Below are positions 22,301 to 32,700 of a stretch of DNA of 64,000 bases, piece after piece. How positions within the stretch are numbered: position 1 is the stretch's first letter; each line of letters begins with the position of its first letter. This DNA comes from Taenia hydatigena (lineage: Eukaryota; Platyhelminthes; Cestoda; Cyclophyllidea; Taeniidae), in the NCBI GenBank assembly GCA_036345935.2, contig JADWOT020000006.1:5521543-5585542 (forward strand), written 5' to 3'. The notes below the pieces were generated by a model. That model did no database searches and was not told where the DNA came from. It saw nothing but the letters and a program-made list of their open reading frames with translations. The position numbers were made by a program, and so were the translations under genes.

Positions 22301-25300
22301 GTCTAATAACCAATTCTGCTATTCAGCCTTTCTACTCAGGCGGTTTTCTCAAGAGTAAAATAATGTTAAGTTGAGTTAATTGGATCCAATAAAGGCAGAG
22401 TGGACGCTGGTGGAAATTAAACAACAAACTAGATTATTCTCTTCTTCTATGGTCGCCGACGCTTTGAAAATTCATGTGGCACAGGTGACAGCATATTAAT
22501 AAACACCCTTTACATTATATTAGCGCACATCGTTTGCCTCACAATTCTTCATCCTGGTTACGCTCCATGTCTTTCACACGGGATGCTCACTTTCAAGACA
22601 ACAGTAGTATGCTAGAATAGGAAGTCTTAAGCCCCGGATGGGGCGTGGCACAACTGTTAAAGTGGTTTTCAAACATCCCGTCTTTAATCTCCCCATTTCT
22701 GCACTCTGAACAAATACATATACAAAGAGAACGCAACTTAGCTATCAATGAGTGCATTAAAAAATTTGCTAAATGGAACAAGTGACAAAAAATAAGAAAG
22801 TGTTCTAGCTACCAAAAATAATGTCAAGTACAAGCGTAAAAAATACCGAAACGCATATAAGCTTACGGAAATTAAGCCGAAAAGAGTAAAGATATGCGGA
22901 AGCAAAGTGTTTGGCAATGTAACACAACGCTACTTATTACAGTTTAAGCGTCCGCTGCCAATTTCACTTAGCTGAATCTAGTATCACAATTATGCCACAT
23001 GCAACTTTAATACGTTTACAAGGCAGGATAATAGTGGTCTGAGAACGAACTCCGTTTGAAAAAGTGAATGGCACTTGAATTAGGAAACCCCCGGTGGAAA
23101 TAATGGTGTCAGACTAGGTCCAGTAAAACGCCTGGTTGACTTTCGTATGAGATCTAATTGGTGGACGTTGAACATACGCAAGTGAGAATCAGTTAAGTTT
23201 CTCACAGTTCGGACTCCACTACGATGTCATTGAGTCCCGTTCATGCCGGTAGTCGCCTGGACCTTGCAGTTCAGCTAATTCTGGATCCGCACTCTTTAGA
23301 GCATATGCCTAGAACGCACAAACTATGTGATGGGACTTCATCCAACTTCTTTAACTTGATTTTCTACTCATCCACGTGTAGTTTCAGTTTTCAATGGATT
23401 ACCAAAATGACTAATGCATGAATTTCTCTCGGTACTAAAGCCACTAGAAGGCTGCAAATCGTCGATCTTTCGACTCACTTTTATTATTGGGAGTCTAAAA
23501 CAACAAATCGAGGGAATATAAGCGCAAGTGAGTCTGTACACAAAATAGGGATGAACCGCCTTCAAAGCAATAAAAAACCATTAATAACTAACGTGACATC
23601 AAATCTAAAAATTTAGCTTTAGAACTAAATAACTAGGGACCACTATTTCGATCTCAAGGAGCTGCATGTTTGCTGTGGGCACACACCTCCGGTGCCATGT
23701 AAGTCGGGAGCCCAACTTGCAGGCCGCAGACAGGCCACCAATCGGGGAAAAGTGGCACGGAGGCAATCGGGGAGCGACGATCACCGTCAGTGAGGGCGTT
23801 TGAGCAAGGGAGGGTGGGTTGAGTTGGGAGGTGAGATGCCGACCATTCACGGAGGTGAGCATTAAAGGTCTGCATCAGCTGTTCCACGGAAAGGGGTAGG
23901 GGAGAGGGTGGAGCGCAGACGGCGTATTCTAGTCCACCTATACAGATGCCACCGTCGACCTTTAGGTAGATGTTCTCCAGACAGATGTTGCGGTGAGCCA
24001 AGGCCGGTCGTCCTCTTGTACCTGTCATGTCTACAAGGCGTTAGTTGGTGTTAGTTTGTCTTATTGAGGAGTTCTGTGTATATGGCTGCTGTTGGAGGGA
24101 CGTTCAGATCAAATTGGAACTTCCAATTTGACGCGGCGGTTCTACGTGTAACTGAATCGCATTGCCTTGAGACAGAACTCGAGTCGTAGGTTAGGCTATT
24201 CTAGACATCAGCCATAGAGATGGCTGACATCAGCGAAAGTACCTGTTTGCACGGAATAACATTTGACGATGTTAGAGTTAATCATTCCTCTGCACGAACG
24301 CGTGAAACCTGAAGATGTTAGTCCGTACAAAAGGCTCCCAGTACCGTGTGAAACAGTGGTGAGACAGCAGTGGACATTTGAGTGGTCCACATGTCATCAG
24401 TGTGAAGTCGACCGCGCGTCTAGACGTCAGTGGTAATCGCGGCCGTGATGGGGATGGTGGTTGCAGTTGCAATCCCCTATCTCGGCAGTCATTTAGCGTT
24501 ACGAACTTGAGGCGATCTGTCGACGCTGATCAACACATAATTAACCTGTACCGTGACAAAACGGTGCAAATAACTGGTCTTCTAGTGGTAACAGTGAGCA
24601 CAATCACTGAGGCGCATGTGGAATTGGGAAGGGCACACACGGGGATGTCAAGGTGAATGAAGTGGAGTAGGTGGGACCTGGATTCATCAACCAAACTGAC
24701 AAATCAACCAAGCTACTTTTAATGCCGAAATATTGAGTAGATGAGTAGAACTTCAAAATAAATATACGAGTAAGGGGCAAAGAAGAAGGCAGGTTACTCT
24801 TCCTGCAACTTAGCTACTTTCCAGATTGATCATAATTTCTCTCGCAAAGCAAAAGAATGCAACCGAATCGCGCATGAAACGCACAAAGACACTCAATCCT
24901 TCGCTACTTGGCCTTCACAACAATGACTTTGAATCTTATGACATAACGGTTTTCTTGTCGACTCCTCTGTGCATTTACCATAAATCCTCTTTCAGACTGG
25001 TGTGCTCATAACGTCTTCGGTAATATCTGGATAGCATAATATACAACTCGCCCTTTACGGCGTGGGCTTCCAGCCGCCTGGCGGCTAATAAGACCTATGC
25101 CATCTTCTAAAGTTACTCGAGTTACTGATGACAGCAGTCTGTGTTCAAGGAGCTTCATTTTTATAGTTTGGGACAAATCGTTATGAATGAATGAAAGCTA
25201 AGCCCACAATCTAGCCTAATAAAAAGGTATAAAAGATTGTTATTTGAATGGAAGGAAGGAACGGAGAAACAAAACACGATGAAGCAAGCTTACTTTTTCT

Positions 25301-28300
25301 TGGCCGTTCCAAAAAAACTGAATTCATTTATCCGCCTATTCTAAAGGTCTAATTGAGCGGGAGAAACCAGTGTCAACTGCCATCCACCAGTGCGCAATCC
25401 CCCTTATAGCCACCGGCCATTTTGGCATTAGTCAGTGGGGACCAAGAAGGGACTAGAATGGGGAGGTGGGGGAGGAGAAAAATGCCATAGACATGTTGCA
25501 CTGGACGGGTCTGTACGTGTACCTACACAAACATTTGCTGTCTTCCGCCACGGCCACAAAATTTACCGCAAGCGTCTGCCTCGTCGCCTTGACGACGGTG
25601 TGTGCTGATTGATGACCACTGAATCATGCATGCACACACAACGTACCCTTAGAAGCACGTAGGGGCTTGCTTCGATTTCCCATGTGAGTGTTTGCCTGCT
25701 CTTTCTCCCCTATGACTGTTTTTTATTTAAATAAAGATGAAAACATGTTCCAAACTGGAGCATGGCGTCGACACAAGGCAGCACTGCCCTCCCTCTCCGG
25801 CCTGTGAGCAGATTGTGTTCGAAGTCGTGTCTTATGATGGACATGCATCTAAGCGATCCACAATCTGTCAGAGAGTGGAACTCTTACCACTCCCTTCCCC
25901 CCTTTCCCTATCACCACCACCGCCACCACGAGTCGGCCGCCATGAGGAGGTTCAGCACGGTGTTGAAAAATCTCACTGTCAGTTGGATGATGGTAAAATA
26001 TAGTGACAAATGCGTGCACGTAGGGTATCGGACATCTGATTATAAGTGTAATGCCAAAAATTTGGTTGACAGATGAAGATGGTGGCTTCAATGTAAAAGC
26101 ACAACATACAGCGATTCCTGCTGCTTTTTAAATGCGACTCATTCGTATGCGACGATAGGAATTTTAAACGTATTGGAGGATTGGATATTCGCACACTCTA
26201 AACCGCAAAGCAGGAGCAACTTAAGACAGAACAATGCTTAACGAAATGACCGAGGTCCCCTAAGCATAGCAACGTAGGAAAATATATAGTTTCTACTACT
26301 TAAACTTCCGAATATATCATGTGGGTCAGAGAAGAACACACACAAAGATCGTGAATAGAAATAGTGCAAAATATTCTCAAGTTTGAGGAATCACTTACCG
26401 GTGTGAAGAAAGGTTATTCCGTTCACAATATCGATGAGAGCGCGCAGGACAAAGGTGAGGGCTGAGGTGGTTTGCGGGGACTCCATTGGAGCGCTATGCC
26501 GCATAAAATTGAAGAGTGAGCCCCAAGGGTAAAACTCACTAACAATGAAGGCGCAGACGGTGTTGGTAGAAACGAGGTCAGGCGTAGAAGGCGCTATTGT
26601 ACAGTATCGGAGGTCCGTAAGCAGACAAACGTCAGCCGCTTTAATGCCACTCAGAGAGGAGTGCCGAAGAACGCACTTTCCGTGAAGGTAGGTGAGACGT
26701 TTCCACAACATCAGCGACCTTGATGCACTGGCGAGAGGCAGGAGACGTACACTCACTATCTCATCCTCGTACTTGGCTGAGAGAGAAAGAGGGGAAGGAA
26801 TTCACATATGGTATTAATCACCAAACTAGTGAATTTATACAAGAGCATGCAGTTAGCAAAAAACCTCTAAGGTTTTACCGAACTACAGCAAAAAAAGTAA
26901 ATGCTGTTAAAAAACCAACGTATATGAATAATATTCAAAAGATGATGAGGTTAAAGGTAGGTATCAATGAGATCTATGGATCAAGGAAGCTTAAAAAACA
27001 AAAAGGATGCGGGTAACACGTTGCGTGCTTAACTATAAGTTTTGGTAACAAGCCACTTAAAGCCCCTGTCGGGTGGCCTAACCTCTGCGCGTCGCCAGTA
27101 GCCCTGAGCCTCACCGCACGTTAACACTGCATGTCCCGCTCGAGCATTGTGTCTTCTTTTGGCTTCAGCTAAGTCTAGTGGAGCTACAGCAACCGTTCTT
27201 TATTTGAATTGTCTCCACTGATAAACATTTGATAGTTAAGCTACTTTTTACGCTTCATTAAAGAAAAAAATATCCCCAATATTAACATAGTATACATTTA
27301 AGTTAAAAAACCAAATGCCTCTTAAGTGCTAATCCGCTGATAATTGACCGGCAGGTGAGGTGATTAACAATTTCTTTTATAATAGAAGAATAACAAAGAC
27401 AAAATTCACCTTTGGTTGCTCGAGAAACGCAGAAGAATAAAATTACCACCCAGTTTACAAACTCTTTGCATAAATGTAGGTGGATACCATCATTAATGAC
27501 AGAGGATAAACTTAAAGTGGCAGACTAAAAGAGTGTTTTTGTGATAATTCTAGAGCGTTTACTTGCTTAAAAAGCATAGTTAGTACTTAAACAAGATGTC
27601 ATAGCGCTAAGATCGCAGCAAAGGTGAACAAGACCTAAATATAGTTTTAAGGAAACAATTGCCACCTCCACAGATAGATAAAAAAGTACTAATTTTCCAC
27701 ATAAACTTTTGGAACCTATGGCTTAATACGATGCGTAGGAGCTTAGAGATCTGCGGTTGGAATAAATGCCTTTCATAAAATCCTAGGCAACGAAAAAACT
27801 GCTGTTAAAATAGTCAATATTATACTGGCAGTGTTAAATTGTTAACCGCAAAGGACATTAATCGTGTGCGATGAATTTAGATTAAAAAGATCAAAAAGGT
27901 AAAGAGTTTAAACATTTATTCACAACCGGCTGTTAGAAAATTTCTTAGTTGGCCATCAAGAAGAGCCAGACTTATCACCGCTGCAGCATTCGCAGGCCAA
28001 AAACTACATACAGAAGATTCTTAGGGTAAAAGGATAAAATCCAAAAAACAGAAAAGCTTATTGAAGGTAAAAATTTGACCGAAATTAACCACAACCGACA
28101 AAACATAAAGATGCAAATAAAAAGACAAATGACCTTAACACCTTTTTCTACAAAATAAAAATAAAAAACTTCAACGTCTCGCATTTTCAAATCAAACTAT
28201 TCTAATGCAAACATCAGACAAACCTGATAGGACTTCGGAATACCGATTATGAGTAAACGAGGCCAATAATTCCAACTTATGAACCAGCATTTGCCCATTA

Positions 28301-29172
28301 AAAGCTTTGTTTTGGATAAATTGAGAGGAAAAGAATGATTGGCTTTCTTGCAGATTTGTTGAATTTGTCGATGCGGCAGAAGAGCTGTTCAAAATAAACT
28401 TTGGCTGGGGTGAGGGAAGACAGTACACCCAGGAGCATTGTTCACTTTCCTTTTGTTTTTGATGGAAATAATTGGAAAACAGTAAAAAAGACACCAGCCG
28501 AACGATAATGAGTAGAAACACCATCCCGACTAGAACAAGCATGGGGATATAGGAAGATAGTCTTTTCATTGACATGGGAACTGATAAAGTGGTTTTCTTT
28601 TCAAAGGATTGGGAAAAGTGTTTGTTCGATTCCAGCACCGAATACGATTCCATTAGGAGCTGAGGTCCAAGAGGAATATTAGAAGCAAAAGGTACTGCGT
28701 TTAGAGAAATGCTATCTAAGTTAGTTTTTGAAAATTCAAAGTTTTGATTATGCACATTTTCACTACCGTTGACACTATATAATGTCTTAGTGTACGGTCT
28801 TCGAAATCTTAAATAATAGTTACATGTGCTGTTTTCTTTGCAGCATGAGAATAAAGAGCTTGTACGGCGATTGGAAGAATGTCCAGAACACATAAAAATT
28901 AGGAATGGGGAAAAATTGAGGCACCCGTACCTAAAGGAAGCATCTTGGTTGAAATAATCATGATTTGCTGAAGTCGCTTCAACTTTCGAGGCGGACCAGT
29001 AAAAATTTCGTGAGCGAATAGGTAAGTCATGAGATTTATCAAGAGAAGCATAGCAATAACCACGAGACGGTGCAATACAAAACCTGATTTCATTTGACAG
29101 ATTGAATATAGAGTTCATGGTTTGGTTTTGGAAACAATGCGTATTGTCGTTGCAGATGCATACTAAATTCTC
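18877..29172 (-). CDS. TGF-beta type I receptor-like transmembrane pseudokinase
   Basis: Six exons (29172-28224, 26776-26399, 24030-23687, 22068-21943, 21864-21783, 19085-18877) join in phase to 696 codons. The first has a ten-cysteine ectodomain (CxC start, GYCY, YGCL, CC-x5-CN), a membrane span at about residues 209-232 and an S/T-rich stretch where the GS box would be. The kinase fold follows human TGFBR1 closely in spacing: LRHSSLSGIKAAD, SEFYPWGSLF, GTRGRPALAHRN, YMAPE, FESHKRADIYALGIVIWEIA, ECW and RLSALRVKKDL. Catalytic sites are replaced: glycine loop NRYSEV, VAIK lysine to R (VSVR), helix-C Glu apparently Tyr, HRD to HRN with the next Lys to Cys, and DLG to GLE. Activation segment about 45 residues longer than in TGFBR1. 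All frames are open, so it is probably a maintained pseudokinase that modulates TGF-beta/activin signalling. The signal peptide exon was not found. Confidence 0.88.
19332..21782. other. Receptor intron 5; no other gene seen
   Basis: The last intron of the receptor model spans 19086-21782. The part right of the triplicated segment has only short unsupported frames and a GC-richer patch near 20640-20960. No coding or RNA feature is recognised. Confidence 0.5.
22069..23686. other. Receptor intron 3
   Basis: Between the APE exon and the FESHKRADIY exon. Low-complexity and AT-rich; nothing recognised. Confidence 0.5.
24265..24475 (-). repeat. ~210-bp repeat R2, inverted copy inside a receptor intron
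   Basis: Reverse complement resembles 18391-18640. It sits in the intron between the exons at 24030 and 26399, so the receptor transcription unit holds the two copies in opposite orientation about 6 kb apart. Confidence 0.65.
24476..26398. other. Receptor intron 2, remaining part
   Basis: No coding sequence recognised. Open frames at 25737-26091 on both strands overlap one another and lack any family signature. Confidence 0.45.
26777..28223. other. Receptor intron 1
   Basis: AT-rich 1.45-kb intron between the ectodomain/membrane exon and the first kinase exon; nothing else seen. Confidence 0.5.
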
Positions 29173-29772
29173 CTTCGAAGTCATTAAGAAAAAAACGCAG
29201 CTTTTGTACAATTGCTTCAAAAGAGTCAACAACCCTACGAGGAAAAGCCAACTTTATTCCACATATGATATCGCGCAAAATATCCTTGAAATGCATTTGA
29301 TTAGACACAACAATGCATGTCCTTGTAGTGACGGATACGATTTTATTATGAAAATCGTAGTAAATTTATTCGCATTTAAATAGACAAACTATGAATAGAT
29401 TATTGGAATCAATGATTTTGGGTTTAGCGTATGCAATAGTGAAAATTGAAATTGGTGCTCAATGCGACATCTTAAATGGGTTAGTCGATCACGTATTCGC
29501 TAAAGTACAAAAATACACCAAAATAGTTCCGGAATTTGACACAGATACAGTGGGTGCAGATAAAGCGTTGGCCTAAGCAATTACTGGTAGAACAAGTCAA
29601 ATCTTTATTTGAAATAATCTGCGAACATTTTCATTAGCAACGCTTTTGCATCCACTAGCCAGGTTCTAAAAACGTTTTGTAATTTTTATTTGATTAGTGA
29701 CTGAAACATTTTGTTTGGGTCGGTTGAAATATGCATTCGTCGTTTGAATAGCGCTTTTAATGTGGTGGTGCA
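29173..29772. promoter_or_regulatory. Shared upstream region of the receptor and RanBP2 genes
   Basis: The receptor's first identified exon (minus) and the RanBP2 start codon (plus, 29773) diverge from this 600-bp AT-rich stretch, which must hold the RanBP2 promoter and probably the receptor's leader exon. A hydrophobic minus-strand frame runs directly upstream of 29172 (LLTLLKQLYKSCVFFLM), which might be a signal sequence read without an intron, but no ATG heads it within the open frame. Confidence 0.4.
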
Positions 29773-32700
29773 ATGTTTTCTACGAGAGCTCAAGTGGATA
29801 AATACGTTCAGAGCACTCTGTCTAAAGTTTTGAATGCACGAGAAGTAGTTGAATAAGTAACCTCAATCTCGTATAGAAAAACTCCTATGGGTATCATTTC
29901 GCTAAGCTTTACCTTGATGTTCGTGACTACCATAGTGCTCGAAGGTGGGTTGCTTTACAATTTTTAAGCTTCAGGCATCTTAATGACTTTCTCTCCATAC
30001 GAAAAGATTACTCACCAGGGTTTCAGCTCCTTGGGCAAATCTTGGAGGCCCAATTTGATGCTTTAGGAGCCGTTGAAGCCTATGAGAAGGCTTACGAGCT
30101 GGACCCCCTAAATACGCAACTTATTTTAAGAAGTATGACATGTTTCTGGCTTTCCTTGATTTCCTCTAGTTCATGATCTGGTTCTAAGATTTCATCTTCC
30201 AATGAAGAAATATGAAGTAATTTTATACCATATCTAGTATTGCTTTAGAAATATCGCGATATTGGGCGAGTTTCATCGCTCTCCTTACCCTTTTTTAAGG
30301 CTTTGTATAAAAGCGTCGAAGTTGTTGAAGATGTAAGTTTTGTAGGCCTTATGGTTCCTGTAGCCGTCGACATCTCTGGGGCAGCGTATTTCACTCTTGA
30401 GAAATTTGTCATCTCGTGGAGAATGCGATGAGGCCTTCGATTTGTGCGTCAAAACTATTAATGAGCTTGTTTGTATTGACAGAGCTGCCTGGTACAATGC
30501 CGTGCTGGATTTTATTTCGGTATTTCATCGTATTTGTTACCTACCTCCATTAAGCATGTACCGGAATCATATAATAAGTACTCCTGGTGCAGTCATCTTG
30601 ATACACTCCGAGGTTTCGCCTTGGTTGAAGTTCTTCGCCTTACTGCACACACGGCTTGTCTGTCTGATTTCTTATCTAATTTGGCCCGAGTCGATGAATA
30701 CATTGTTGAATTACTGTGTTCATCACGTTCCCATGCTAACGACTTTGTAATCGAAGTTCAGTTACGTCTCTTTTTCTACCTTTCCGTATATTTTCGGAGG
30801 CTCACTCAAAAGGTAGTTTTATTCTGCTCCACATTTACTATTCATTTCCGTCTCATTAGAAGAAGGTGGATTCGGATGTACACATCCTCATTGAGTCTTG
30901 CCTTTACCGCGCAGCTGCTCTCGAACTGACTGCTCCTTCTGGTGATCCGATCCTCTCAAAATCAGTATGGGAGCACTTGTATAGCGACGGGTTGTCACTA
31001 AGATTGCAGTCAGTGTTATTGGCTGATAAGCCTAGCCAAAGCCACTCCCCTTGGAGGGTGGTCTTGCTTGAGGCCTTGAGCCAAGACGGTCTATCAAAGA
31101 ACGAACAACTCAAATTTGAATTCCTTTGTGGGCTAGCGGAACTTGATAAAAGTGGAGTCGCTTGCTTGCACAACCCAGAGGAGCTTTACTCAAAACTGCT
31201 TGAATACAGACCGGGTGATCTAAGCACTATTCTCTGGTACGTCCTGCGTCCCGTCAAGGCGGAAATCACGTCAGACACTGATTTGGCTCTTCCGGTAGCT
31301 CGTCTCAAAATTATCGTTGATTGTGAGTTTTAACTTTTACCAATTTTGGCTATTTTCCCGTCCTAAATAATCCGTTTTTTACGCTTAAGCGGTTAAGCGG
31401 GTTTTTCCAATGACGCCACTATCTGTAGAGGACTGTGAAGCTTGCCAACTTGACGCAATAGTGTTTTTAGTGGCTCTATCTGTTTCTTATCTGATTCGGT
31501 ATGCATCCTCGGAGACCTCAGGACGCAAAACTCGAGAGACATCATTGTCGTGGCCACCCCAACCACTCTGTCTCCTAAAAACTCGTCTGTTACCAAGTGG
31601 TATACAGCGTCGGTGTTGGAATAATTTGTGTGCATGTGCAAAAAACAAGTCATTGTAAGTCGTCTCATGAGTTTGGTTAAGATTTTTGTTTGTTTCACCC
31701 AGAGGATATGTTCTTTTACAGTGCTACTGAATCCCCTCTGACACACTTTATCGACCAGCTGCGTTTCACAATGCGAACACGGGCTGTGTCAGCTCGTTTG
31801 ATCCTTCGTGTGGCTCTGGCTACCACTCGCCTACCCTTGGATGCCTCTGCTATTGACTGCACCTTGGCAAGAGCGGCTAGGTCATGGGAGGCTGGCCTCA
31901 AGGCCTTGATGGAGAATTCTGAATTCGCTCAGCCTGGTTCCCCTGCCCTAAGGTACTTTTTTTCTTTGAGTCTTATGATCCGGCCTTTAAACACAGTAAT
32001 TAAGAATCGGTTCTTTGCTTAAAGCGTTCATGAAACGTACTCTGACGAGGACATCCTTTTCCCGGCTAAACTTAACTCCGATTGGTGGCACGGTACTCAT
32101 GTGGAGAATCTAATCACTGTGGCTTCGAAAGATCAGGCGTGGTTCTTCCTTGGTTGGCGTTGGCTTGCCTCATATTGGCTGGACCATCCACTGCCCAATT
32201 TGGAGACATTGATGAGGCATCTGCAATATCTGAGAGATCGATCTCTTCCTAGTGACATAGAGTGCACACTTTTGGCAGCAAAATTAGTCGAAAATGCGAC
32301 GAGCCTGAACAAAACTTCGCTTCTCATGAAACCTCTGGGGAATCTCGCAATGAGTCTTCTGAACACTGCGCTAATGTCTGTCCAAAGGATCCCACTCACT
32401 GATGAATCCATGGTACGCCTATGAAAGACGGGAGAGCAATTTAAGATTTAACTTCTGCTTCTTGTGTGTATCTTTGTGTCTGTAGACAATGCCAACAAGG
32501 GATCTTTCTGATGCTATCACATCATTGCAAAAGGCTTTGGGATCGCTGAACGCTTCTGGTGAGCAGCTCTTCTCGTCCGCTCGCTGTGCTTCCGGCCTCG
32601 ATTCTCTTTATTGTAGATTTTCTTCTTACGCTTTAATTCTGATCGGGTTTTCAGATTGCTTTTGTGTAGATTAGTTTTTAGGGCAATTATATGATTGGAG

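Noticed and set aside
25737..26091. Three overlapping open frames in receptor intron 2
   Set aside because: Mutually antisense, low complexity, no splice sites in phase with neighbours.
21943..26776. First thought of a PAN3-type pseudokinase for the kinase-like exons
   Set aside because: FESHKRADIYALG, the RLSALRVKKDL tail and the ten-cysteine ectodomain with membrane span fit TGF-beta type I receptors, not PAN3.
31690..31721. Upstream acceptor (after CACCCAG) for RanBP2 exon 10
   Set aside because: It breaks the reading frame; the acceptor after TTTTACAG at 31721 restores phase and matches the family.
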